Shown here: one piece after another, positions 15,499 through 22,211 of the stretch
How the letters are laid out: every line of letters starts with the position of its first letter
How positions within the stretch are numbered: position 1 is the stretch's first letter
NCBI GenBank assembly: GCA_019420905.1
Contig: JAHZGH010000012.1
Location: 1 to 32,154 of the forward strand
Length of the DNA: 32,154 nucleotides
Direction: 5' to 3'
Source: Succinivibrionaceae bacterium
GTDB taxonomy: Bacteria; Pseudomonadota; Gammaproteobacteria; Enterobacterales; Succinivibrionaceae
Translations under genes and position numbers: made by a program
The notes under the pieces: generated by a model
Database searches by the model: none
What the model saw: only the letters and a program-made list of their open reading frames with translations
Told to the model about the DNA's origin: nothing

Positions 15499-15846
15499 GT
15501 GAATTTTCTTTTTTTAGAGCGTAAGTTTTTTACTGATTTAGCTCTTATGCAAAAGCGCTTATTTTTGTATGAAAATATTTTGAATCAGGGAAAAAAAGTA
15601 GAAGCAATTTTTATGACTGCCGATGCAGTTAAAATTGCAGGTAAGCTAGTTAATGACGAATATCTAGAAATACAAGATTCTTATTTAAGCTTAAAAGAAA
15701 AATTTGCCGTTGATTTACTAGTATGCGGTCGAGCTTTTAAAGAACAGGGATATGATAGCTTTGATCTTAGGGAAGGCTTTATTTTATCTGGTAATATGGA
15801 AATGCTAGCTTTAGCTTTTAAAGCGAAAAAAATTTTAGAGTTATGA
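15499..15846 (+). CDS. tusD: Sulfurtransferase subunit TusD (DsrE family)
   Basis: TusD is the catalytic subunit of the TusBCD complex, which relays persulfide sulfur from TusA to TusE for 2-thiolation of tRNA wobble uridines by MnmA. From the GTG at 15499 (GGAG 6 nt upstream) the product has 115 residues (E. coli 128). The catalytic cysteine is Cys76 in VDLLVCGRAFKEQGY. The C-terminus REGFILSGNMEMLALAFKAKKILEL matches the family end in pattern. A longer form from TTG 15487 would start inside the terminator tail and ribosome site. tusC overlaps by 4 nt (ATGA). The order tusD-tusC-tusB-rpsL is that of E. coli, which strongly supports the call. Confidence 0.88.
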   Translation: MNFLFLERKFFTDLALMQKRLFLYENILNQGKKVEAIFMTADAVKIAGKLVNDEYLEIQDSYLSLKEKFAVDLLVCGRAFKEQGYDSFDLREGFILSGNMEMLALAFKAKKILEL

Positions 15847-16148
15847 TAATTCTTTTACAAAGCTCACCTAAAGGAAGTCAAGCTTATGAGCAGGGACTTG
15901 AAATTGCTATGAGTTATGGAGATTTCTTTGAGGATAATAATATTAAAGTAGTTATAAGCGGAGAATTTTTGCAGGCTGTATTATCGTCAAATATGCAGGA
16001 TGTTTTTATAAAAAAGTTAAAACAATTAGAGCTTTTTGAGATTAAAACTTTTTCCTTAACAAAGACAAATTACAGTTTTATTGCAACTATATCTAATCAG
16101 CAACTAAGAGAGATGCTGATAAATGATAATAAGGTCCTTTCATTTTGA
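15843..16148 (+). CDS. tusC: Sulfur-relay subunit TusC (DsrF family)
   Basis: TusC is a structural, non-catalytic partner of TusD and TusB in the tRNA 2-thiouridine sulfur relay. The 101-residue product (E. coli 119) shows the DsrE/F fold pattern: MIILLQSSPKGSQAYEQGLE at the N-terminus, then alternating strand/helix blocks. It ends in a short tail NKVLSF resembling the E. coli end (VILRF). It has no cysteine, fitting a non-catalytic role. It overlaps tusD by ATGA and tusB by TTGA, so all three are translationally coupled. Sequence similarity is weak on its own; order and overlaps carry the call. Confidence 0.78.
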   Translation: MIILLQSSPKGSQAYEQGLEIAMSYGDFFEDNNIKVVISGEFLQAVLSSNMQDVFIKKLKQLELFEIKTFSLTKTNYSFIATISNQQLREMLINDNKVLSF

Positions 16149-16342
16149 TTATTCATTTAATTTTTTCTGAAAGAGGTTTTGAATCTTGTCTTGAGCTTAT
16201 AAAAGCTGAAGATAGGGCGGTATTTTTTTATTCAGAAATAAATACTAAGAAATGTCCATGTTTTTATAGCTTTTTTAAGGATGATTTAGACTTTGAAAAT
16301 CTGATTTTAAGGGATGATGTCAGGACTATTTCATGGTATTAA
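16145..16342 (+). CDS. tusB: Sulfur-relay subunit TusB (DsrH family), short form
   Basis: TusB is the third member of the TusBCD hexamer. The frame starts at TTG 16145, overlapping the tusC stop (TTGA), and gives 65 residues against 95 in E. coli. MIIHLIFSERGFESCLELI and a tryptophan near the C-terminus (RTISWY) match the DsrH pattern. It has no catalytic cysteine requirement. The protein is short through the middle, and no frameshifted remainder is evident before the rpsL promoter. It could be a minimal functional TusB or a degrading gene. Identification rests mostly on the tusD-tusC-tusB-rpsL order. Confidence 0.65.
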   Translation: MIIHLIFSERGFESCLELIKAEDRAVFFYSEINTKKCPCFYSFFKDDLDFENLILRDDVRTISWY

Positions 16343-16449
16343 GAAAAAATTAATAATTTCTTTAATTTTTTTTTACGCTAGCATGTCTAAATAGATTCTG
16401 GGAACTCTGTCATAGTTAAATAAAAGCTTAACAATTAATTTTTTTTTAA

Positions 16450-16479
16450 TTGACCTACTGCTTTTAACTGTATTAAAAT
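16450..16479 (+). promoter_or_regulatory. Promoter of the str operon (rpsL)
   Basis: TTGACC (16450-16455) and TAAAAT (16474-16479) are 18 bp apart, giving a start near 16486. The -35 overlaps a 7-bp inverted repeat (CAATTAA 16432-16438 with TTAATTG 16446-16452) around a run of T. The spacer from tusB (16343-16449) is AT-rich and otherwise empty. Confidence 0.75.
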
Positions 16480-16485
16480 GCTAGG

Positions 16486-16542
16486 TCACCCAATGATGGG
16501 TGAAAATAGTAAAGTCTGTCCAGATAAATGGACTAACAGGAG
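16486..16542 (+). promoter_or_regulatory. Structured 5' leader of rpsL
   Basis: The leader can fold TCACCC (16486-16491) with GGGTGA (16498-16503), starting at the predicted 5' end. A weaker TCCA/TGGA arm (about 16518-16532) follows, before the ribosome site AGGAG (16538-16542). A hairpin at the very 5' end usually protects mRNA, which suits a highly expressed operon. I know of no protein that binds here. Confidence 0.4.
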
Positions 16543-16552
16543 ATTTTATTTA

Positions 16553-16927
16553 ATGTCTACTATCAATCAGCTGGTTCGCAAACCTCGCATCAAGGCAGTA
16601 GCTAAGAATAAGGTTCCAGCCTTAGAAGCTTGCCCGCAGAAGCGTGGCGTTTGCACCCGTGTTTATGCAACTAGCCCTAAAAAACCTAATTCGGCTATGC
16701 GTAAAGTTTGCCGTGTTCGTTTAACCAATGGTTTTGAAGTAACCTCTTACATCGGTGGTGAGGGTCATAATCTTCAGGAACACTCTGTTGTAATGATTCG
16801 TGGTGGTCGTGTTAAGGACCTCCCAGGTGTTCGTTACCACACCATTCGTGGTTCATTAGACTGCGCAGGTGTAAAGGATCGTAAACAGTCTCGCTCTAAG
16901 TATGGTGTCAAGAAGCCTAAGGCTTAA
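16553..16927 (+). CDS. rpsL: Small ribosomal subunit protein S12
   Basis: S12 lies at the decoding centre and controls fidelity. The 124-residue product equals the E. coli length and is nearly identical in the core. K43 in the segment TSPKKPNSAMRK and the lysine in GGRVKDLPG are wild type, so no classical streptomycin-resistance change is present. Start is ATG 16553 with AGGAG 10 nt upstream. An in-frame extension back to 16478 runs through the promoter and is rejected. It is the first gene of rpsL-rpsG-fusA-tuf. Confidence 0.99.
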   Translation: MSTINQLVRKPRIKAVAKNKVPALEACPQKRGVCTRVYATSPKKPNSAMRKVCRVRLTNGFEVTSYIGGEGHNLQEHSVVMIRGGRVKDLPGVRYHTIRGSLDCAGVKDRKQSRSKYGVKKPKA

Positions 16928-17013
16928 AGACATCCCCGCAGAGTAAGGCCAAACGTTAAATATTTATCCAGGTTCTGTTTTGGAGAAACCTGAAATTACG
17001 AGGATTTTTATAA
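16928..17013 (+). promoter_or_regulatory. rpsL-rpsG spacer, candidate S7 translational operator
   Basis: In E. coli S7 binds the rpsL-rpsG intercistronic RNA and represses its own translation. This 86-nt spacer, similar in size to the E. coli one, can form CAGGTT (16969-16974) with AACCTG (16987-16992), just before the rpsG ribosome site GAGGA. That S7 binds here is inferred from position; I did not fold it fully. Confidence 0.4.
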
Positions 17014-17484
17014 ATGCCTAGACGTCGTGAAGTTGCTCAGCGCAAGATTTTGCCTGATCCAAAGTTCAATTCTGAGCTTTTAGCTAAATTCATCAACGTA
17101 GTTATGCAAGATGGCAAGAAGTCTATTGCAGAGGCTATTGTTTATGGCGCATTAGATACCATTTCTGAGAAGAGCGGCAAGGATCACCTCGCCCTGTTCG
17201 AGGAAGCCCTTGACCATATCCGTCCAGACGTAGAAGTTAAGTCTCGTCGTGTTGGCGGTGCTAACTATCAGGTTCCAGTAGAAGTTCGTCCTGCCCGCGG
17301 TAATGCATTAGCTATGCGTTGGTTAGTTGATGCAGCTCGTTCCCGTCATGAGAAGAGCATGGCCGCCCGCCTTGCAGCAGAAATGCAGGATGCTGTTGAA
17401 AATAAAGGTACTGCCGTCAAGAAGCGTGAAGACGTGCATCGTATGGCCGAGGCCAACAAAGCATTTAGCCACTTCCGCTGGTAG
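17014..17484 (+). CDS. rpsG: Small ribosomal subunit protein S7
   Basis: S7 nucleates assembly of the 30S head and contacts E-site tRNA. The 156-residue product begins MPRRREVAQRKILPDPKF, the family N-terminus, and contains FINVVMQDGKKSIAEAIVYGAL and VGGANYQVPVEVRPARGNAL. It ends in a basic helix, EANKAFSHFRW, matching the shorter S7 form. It is also the likely feedback repressor of the str operon. fusA begins 18 nt downstream, so the two are co-transcribed. Confidence 0.99.
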   Translation: MPRRREVAQRKILPDPKFNSELLAKFINVVMQDGKKSIAEAIVYGALDTISEKSGKDHLALFEEALDHIRPDVEVKSRRVGGANYQVPVEVRPARGNALAMRWLVDAARSRHEKSMAARLAAEMQDAVENKGTAVKKREDVHRMAEANKAFSHFRW

Positions 17485-17502
17485 TACAGGAGCTAATTTA
17501 TT

Positions 17503-19611
17503 ATGCCACGTGAAACACCTATTAAGTTTTACCGTAATATCGGTATCAGTGCTCACATTGATGCTGGTAAAACCACCACTACTGAACGTATTCTTTTCTA
17601 CACTGGTAAATCTCACAAGATCGGTGAGGTTCATGACGGTGCTGCAACCATGGACTGGATGGTTCAGGAGCAGGAGCGCGGTATTACTATTACTTCCGCT
17701 GCAACCACCTGCTTCTGGCATGGTATGAATAATCAGTGGAAACAACCATATCGTTTAAATATTATTGACACCCCGGGCCACGTAGACTTTACTATCGAAG
17801 TAGAGCGTTCTATGCGTGTTCTTGATGGTGCCGTTATGGTTTATTGCGCAGTTGGTGGTGTTCAGCCTCAGTCCGAAACTGTTTGGCGTCAGGCTAACAA
17901 GTACCATGTTCCGCGCATTGCTTTCGTAAATAAGATGGACCGTACAGGCGCAAACTTCTTACGAGTTGTTGATCAGATCAAAACTCGCTTAAAGGGAAAT
18001 CCTGTTCCGTTAATGCTCCCAATCGGTAAAGAAGATACTTTTGAGGGTGTTGTCGATCTTATCAAGCGTAAGGCTATTGATTGGGATGATGCTTCTCAGG
18101 GTATTAAGTTCGAATATGTTGATGTCCCAGCCGACATGGTAGAGCTTGTTGAAGAGTGGCGTTCTAAGCTGGTCGAGGCTGCAGCTGAGGCTAATGACGA
18201 GTTAATGGATAAATTCTTCGGTGGAGAGGAACTTACTGAAGAAGAAATCATGGCTGGTATTCGTGAGCGTACTTTACGTGGCGAAATCATTCCGATGTGC
18301 TGCGGTTCTGCCTTTAAGAATAAAGGCGTTCAGGCTATGTTGGATGCCGTTATTAATTATTTACCTTCACCTATCGATATCCCTGATGTTGAAGGTAAGG
18401 ATATGGACGGCAATCCTATTACTCGTCCTTCTGATGACAAGGCCCCGTTCTCAGCTTTAGCTTTCAAGCTTGCCAATGATCCATTCGTTGGTAATTTAAC
18501 TTTCTTACGTTGCTATTCAGGTAAGATTGCCTCTGGCGAGACTGTTTTAAACTCTGATAAGCAAAAGCGCGAGCGTTTTGGTCGTTTAGTTCAGATGCAT
18601 GCTAATCACCGTAATGAAGTTAAAGAAGTTTATGCAGGTGATATTGTTGCAGCAATTGGCTTAAAGGATACTACTACTGGTGATACTCTTTGCGATCCGG
18701 AAAATCCTATTCGCTTAGAAGCTATGGAATTCCCTGAGCCGGTTATTTCTGTTGCTGTAGAGCCAAAGACCAAGGCTGATCAGGAGAAGATGAGCTTAGC
18801 TTTAAATCGTTTAGCTCAAGAAGATCCTTCTTTCCGTGTTCGTACTGATGAAGAGTCTGGTCAGACTATCATTTCTGGTATGGGTGAGCTTCACTTAGAC
18901 ATTATCGTTGACCGTATGCGCCGTGAGTTCAATGTTGACTGCAATGTAGGCAAGCCTCAGGTAGCATACCGTGAAACCATTAAGGGCAAGGTAGAGCAAG
19001 AAGGTAAATTTGTTCGTCAGTCCGGTGGTCGCGGTCAGTATGGTCACTGCTGGCTCCGTATTGAGCCTTTAGAGCAGGGCAAGGGCTATGAGTTCGTCAA
19101 CGAGGTTGTTGGTGGCGTTGTTCCTAAGGAGTATATCCCTGCAATTGATAAGGGCGTACAGGAGCAGATTGCTAATGGCGTTATTGCAGGCTATCCTGTA
19201 GTTGACGTTAAGGTTACCGTTTATGACGGTTCATACCATGAGGTTGACTCTTCAGAAATGGCATTTAAGATCGCAGCTTCTATGGCCTTCAAGGAAGGCT
19301 TTAAGAAAGCTCAGCCGGTTTTATTAGAGCCTTTAATGAAGGTTGAGGTTGATACTCCTGAGGAGTACATGGGTGATGTTATCGGTGATTTAAACCGTCG
19401 TCGTGCTCTTGTTGAGGGAATGGAAGATGGCCCTATGGGTAAGATCGTCCATGCTATGGTTCCTCTTGGAGAAATGTTCGGTTATGCTACCGATTTACGT
19501 TCTCAGACTCAAGGCCGTGCTTCTTATGTAATGGAATTCGGTCATTATGCTGAGGCTCCTAGAAATATCGCTGAGGCAGTAATTGCCGAGCGTCAGACCA
19601 AATCTGAATAA
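17503..19611 (+). CDS. fusA: Elongation factor G
   Basis: EF-G drives tRNA-mRNA translocation and, with ribosome recycling factor, splits ribosomes. The product has 702 residues (E. coli 704). GTPase motifs are AHIDAGKTTTTERIL (about 16-30), RGITITSAATT (switch I), DTPGHVDFT and NKMDRTGANF. Domain IV carries GGRGQYGHCW and the decoding-site tip near VTVYDGSYHEVDSSEMAFK. The ribosome site AGGAG lies in the 18-nt rpsG-fusA gap. Neighbours and order are the canonical str operon. Nothing in the sequence suggests the second EF-G type. Confidence 0.99.
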   Translation: MPRETPIKFYRNIGISAHIDAGKTTTTERILFYTGKSHKIGEVHDGAATMDWMVQEQERGITITSAATTCFWHGMNNQWKQPYRLNIIDTPGHVDFTIEVERSMRVLDGAVMVYCAVGGVQPQSETVWRQANKYHVPRIAFVNKMDRTGANFLRVVDQIKTRLKGNPVPLMLPIGKEDTFEGVVDLIKRKAIDWDDASQGIKFEYVDVPADMVELVEEWRSKLVEAAAEANDELMDKFFGGEELTEEEIMAGIRERTLRGEIIPMCCGSAFKNKGVQAMLDAVINYLPSPIDIPDVEGKDMDGNPITRPSDDKAPFSALAFKLANDPFVGNLTFLRCYSGKIASGETVLNSDKQKRERFGRLVQMHANHRNEVKEVYAGDIVAAIGLKDTTTGDTLCDPENPIRLEAMEFPEPVISVAVEPKTKADQEKMSLALNRLAQEDPSFRVRTDEESGQTIISGMGELHLDIIVDRMRREFNVDCNVGKPQVAYRETIKGKVEQEGKFVRQSGGRGQYGHCWLRIEPLEQGKGYEFVNEVVGGVVPKEYIPAIDKGVQEQIANGVIAGYPVVDVKVTVYDGSYHEVDSSEMAFKIAASMAFKEGFKKAQPVLLEPLMKVEVDTPEEYMGDVIGDLNRRRALVEGMEDGPMGKIVHAMVPLGEMFGYATDLRSQTQGRASYVMEFGHYAEAPRNIAEAVIAERQTKSE

Positions 19612-19670
19612 TCTTCTTTGAAACCACAGGGTGTGGTAATAACTGCACCCTATAATTTAGGAATTAAAAA

Positions 19671-20855
19671 ATGGCAAAAGAAAAGTTTGTCCGTGACAGA
19701 GTTCACGTAAACGTTGGTACTATTGGTCACGTTGACCACGGTAAGACCACCTTAACTGCTGCTATCACCACTGTTCTTGCAAAGAAGTTCGGCGGTGCAG
19801 CATTAAAGTTCGACCAGATCGATAACGCTCCGGAAGAGAAAGCTCGTGGTATTACCATTAACACCTCTCACGTAGAGTACGATACTGCAAAGCGTCACTA
19901 TGCACACGTTGACTGCCCGGGCCACGCTGACTATGTTAAAAACATGATCACCGGTGCAGCACAGATGGACGGTGCAATCTTAGTAGTAGCAGCAACCGAT
20001 GGTCCTATGCCACAGACCCGTGAGCACATTCTGTTAGCTCGTCAGGTAGGCGTACCTTATATCATCGTCTTCTTAAACAAGTGCGATATGGTAGACGATG
20101 AGGAATTATTAGAGTTAGTTGAGATGGATGTACGCGACCTTCTCAGCCAGTATCAGTTCCCAGGTGATGACACCCCGATTATCCGCGGCTCTGCATTAGG
20201 TGCATTAAACGGTGAGGAGAAGTGGGAGCAGGCTATATTAGAGTTAGCAGATACATTAGACAGCTATATTCCAGATCCTAAGCGTGATATTGACGATCCG
20301 TTCTTACTTCCTATCGAAGATATCTTCTCCATTTCAGGACGTGGTACAGTAGTAACAGGTCGTGTAGAGCGTGGTATTGTACACGTAGGCGACGAAGTAG
20401 AAATCGTAGGTATCCGTCCTACAGTAAAGACTGTAGTAACTGGCGTAGAGATGTTCCGCAAGTTATTAGACGAGGGCCGTGCAGGTGATAACGTAGGTAT
20501 CTTATTACGTGGTACCAAGCGTGAGGACGTAGAGCGTGGACAGGTATTAGCAGCACCGGGCTCAATTACTCCGCACACCAAGTTCACCGGTCAGGTATAC
20601 GTATTAAGCAAGGATGAAGGTGGTCGTCATACTCCATTCTTCAAGGGCTATCGTCCGCAGTTCTTCTTCCGCACAACTGATATTACCGGAACCATTGAGC
20701 TGAAAGAAGGCGTAGAGATGGTAATGCCAGGTGATAACACTGACATGATCGTAACCTTGATTCACCCGGTAGCAATGGCTAAGGGCGAGCGCTTTGCAAT
20801 TCGTGAAGGCGGTCGTACTGTTGGCGCCGGCGTTGTTGGTGAAGTTCTTGAATAA
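19671..20855 (+). CDS. tuf: Elongation factor Tu, copy 2 (tufA position)
   Basis: This encodes the same 394-residue EF-Tu as the gene at 709, with identical P-loop, DCPGH and NKCD motifs. AGGA (19659-19662) lies 8 nt before the ATG. In the 59-nt fusA-tuf gap two alternative hairpins are possible (ACCACA 19623-19628 with TGTGGT 19632-19637, or GGGTG with CACCC 19646-19650). A TATAAT at 19651-19656 has no matching -35. The gene may be served by the rpsL promoter and perhaps by promoters inside fusA, as known for E. coli tufA. It ends the str operon before a strong terminator. Confidence 0.99.
   Translation: MAKEKFVRDRVHVNVGTIGHVDHGKTTLTAAITTVLAKKFGGAALKFDQIDNAPEEKARGITINTSHVEYDTAKRHYAHVDCPGHADYVKNMITGAAQMDGAILVVAATDGPMPQTREHILLARQVGVPYIIVFLNKCDMVDDEELLELVEMDVRDLLSQYQFPGDDTPIIRGSALGALNGEEKWEQAILELADTLDSYIPDPKRDIDDPFLLPIEDIFSISGRGTVVTGRVERGIVHVGDEVEIVGIRPTVKTVVTGVEMFRKLLDEGRAGDNVGILLRGTKREDVERGQVLAAPGSITPHTKFTGQVYVLSKDEGGRHTPFFKGYRPQFFFRTTDITGTIELKEGVEMVMPGDNTDMIVTLIHPVAMAKGERFAIREGGRTVGAGVVGEVLE
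19674..20855 (+). repeat. 1.2-kb direct repeat: tuf copy 2 against tuf copy 1 (712-1893)
   Basis: Reading the two genes line by line I found one difference, AAG against AAA at codon 3. Identity ends just past the stop codon (TAAT in both, then diverging) and just upstream of the ATG (TAAAAAATGGCAAA shared). The copies are in the same orientation, 18,962 bp apart. This is the pattern of coding-limited gene conversion between tuf genes. Confidence 0.97.
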
Positions 20856-20878
20856 TAGGCTAACTGCTTATTAAAATT

Positions 20879-20910
20879 AGGGCTAGCTTTAGGCTAGCCC
20901 TTTTGCTTTT
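20879..20910 (+). terminator. Intrinsic terminator after tuf copy 2
   Basis: AGGGCTAGC (20879-20887) and GCTAGCCCT (20893-20901) form a 9-bp stem with loop TTTAG, followed by TTTTGCTTTT. It closes the rpsL-rpsG-fusA-tuf operon. Confidence 0.9.
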
Positions 20911-21269
20911 GGAGATATTCGATATTTTAGGAAATTAGAGCTGAAAGCTGCAATATAAACACTCTATGAAAATTTTTTATTGAGAGAGATGGTTCTAGTT
21001 TAAGACAAGGAATTTTGTATAAAAAAGACTATATTAAGAAATTTATGAGATTTTTAGAGATTTTAATAAATTATGTAATAACAAGGTAATTTGCTCATAT
21101 TTTATACAAGTAAAATTTTTTATTTAAACTAATTTCTTACCATTTTTATTTTTAATATCCTTCCTTATTTGTTACAAACATAATTTAACAAAGATTTGAT
21201 TTTGTTTATTTAAAAAAAACATTCTGATTTTTATGATTATATATCATATAGTTAATATGATTTTATAAA
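20911..21269. other. AT-rich spacer between str and pst operons
   Basis: No gene is visible on either strand. It opens with GGAGAT right after the terminator T-tract, a ribosome-site-like sequence with no usable reading frame behind it. The remainder is very AT-rich. An 11-mer ATTTAACAAAG at 21183-21193 recurs at 21280-21290, nearer to pstS. Confidence 0.6.
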
Positions 21270-21287
21270 TTTAACCTGGATTTAACA
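21270..21287 (+). promoter_or_regulatory. Candidate PhoB-type direct repeat upstream of pstS
   Basis: TTTAACC (21270-21276) and TTTAACA (21281-21287) are two similar 7-mers separated by 4 bp, the 7+4 spacing of Pho boxes bound by PhoB dimers. The bases do not match the E. coli half-site well, and the TTAACA core is closer to the Bacillus PhoP repeat. A possible -10 (TATCAT) lies at 21319-21324, but no good -35 is visible. The inverted repeat TGTGAT (21310-21315)/ATCACA (21328-21333) surrounds it. All of this is tentative. Confidence 0.35.
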
Positions 21288-21352
21288 AAGCATCAATTTC
21301 GTTTTTACATGTGATGTGTATCATGAAATCACACTAAGAAATGGAGTTGATT

Positions 21353-22153
21353 ATGAAAGTTTCAAAATTATTTTCCGCTGTTTGTTTAACCTGTGGAGTT
21401 GTTTTTGCAAGTTCGGCATATGCATCTAACGTTTCTACTGATGGCTCCACCTCTATGGAAAAGGTTATTGGTATTTTAAGTGAGTCTTATCACAATGCCA
21501 ATCCAGATGTTCAGGTTACTTATAATCCTACAGGTTCTGGTGCAGGTATTGCTGCAGCTTTAGAGGGAAGAGCTGATATTGGTTTATCTTCTCGTGCTTT
21601 AAAGGCTGATGAGCAGGAAAAATTAGTTGGTACAACTGTTGCTTTAGATGGAATTGTAATGGTTGTAAATCCGAAAAATAATTTAAAGGATTTATCTTTA
21701 GAACAGATTGGAAAGCTTTATAAAGGCGAAATTACTAATTGGAAGGATTTAGGCGGTACTGATGCGCCAGTCGTTTTAATCGGCCGTGAAGCAGGCTCAG
21801 GTACTAGAGACGGCTTTGAAACTGTAACTGGAACAAAGGATGTTTGTAAATATCGTCAAGAATTAACCTCAACAGGTGATGTTATTACAACTGTTTCTCA
21901 AAACCCTAATGCTATTGGTTACGCTTCTTTATCTGCTGTAAGCAAAAAGGTAAAGGTTTTATCTGTCAATGGCGTTAATGCTTCTGAAGCTACCGTACAG
22001 GATGGTTCTTATAAACTGCAGCGCCCGTTTGTATTTGTCACATCTAAAGACAAGGCCTTATCTGGTGATGCACAAAAATTCTTTGATTATGCCTTATCTA
22101 AAGAGGTTGAGCCTTTGATTGTTAAAGCTGGTGTTGTTCCAGTTGCTAGATAA
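21353..22153 (+). CDS. pstS: Phosphate ABC transporter, periplasmic phosphate-binding protein PstS (short type)
   Basis: PstS captures phosphate in the periplasm for PstCAB. Start is ATG 21353 with GGAG 6 nt upstream; the ATG at 21341 would overlap that site. The 266-residue precursor has a signal peptide ending about residue 24 (FASSAYA, then SNVSTDGSTSMEKV). Phosphate-binding loops are STDGSTSM, NPTGSGAGIAAALEGRADIG with SSRAL, and IGREAGSGTRDGF. It is about 80 residues shorter than E. coli PstS and lacks its GAGASFPAPVY start. It belongs to the short PstS subgroup common in Firmicutes and in second Pst systems of gammaproteobacteria. It leads an operon through phoR. Confidence 0.95.
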   Translation: MKVSKLFSAVCLTCGVVFASSAYASNVSTDGSTSMEKVIGILSESYHNANPDVQVTYNPTGSGAGIAAALEGRADIGLSSRALKADEQEKLVGTTVALDGIVMVVNPKNNLKDLSLEQIGKLYKGEITNWKDLGGTDAPVVLIGREAGSGTRDGFETVTGTKDVCKYRQELTSTGDVITTVSQNPNAIGYASLSAVSKKVKVLSVNGVNASEATVQDGSYKLQRPFVFVTSKDKALSGDAQKFFDYALSKEVEPLIVKAGVVPVAR

Positions 22154-22167
22154 TATAGATTATCTCT

Positions 22168-22195
22168 AAAAAAGCGGGGAATTCCCCGCTTTTTT
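22168..22195 (+). terminator. Palindromic attenuator/terminator between pstS and pstC
   Basis: Six A and GCGGGG (22168-22179) pair perfectly with CCCCGC and six T (22184-22195) around AATT, a 12-bp stem with built-in T-tract. It could act in both directions. Inside the operon it probably causes partial termination and shields the pstS mRNA 3' end, giving excess binding protein over channel. pstC has its ribosome site AAAGG immediately after (22196-22200). Confidence 0.9.
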
Positions 22196-22211
22196 AAAGG
22201 TCAGTACGATT

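Noticed and set aside
16344..16373. AT-only hairpin with T-run after tusB as a terminator
   Set aside because: The pairing consists solely of A-T pairs in a region where such matches are expected by chance. It might act weakly but I cannot support it.
19651..19656. TATAAT in the fusA-tuf gap as a separate tuf promoter
   Set aside because: There is no -35 at 16-18 bp and no extended -10. Known E. coli tufA promoters lie inside fusA, which cannot be judged by eye here.
21310..21333. CRP-like site TGTGA...TCACA upstream of pstS
   Set aside because: The arms are separated by 14 bp; CRP needs 6. It is kept only as an unexplained inverted repeat.
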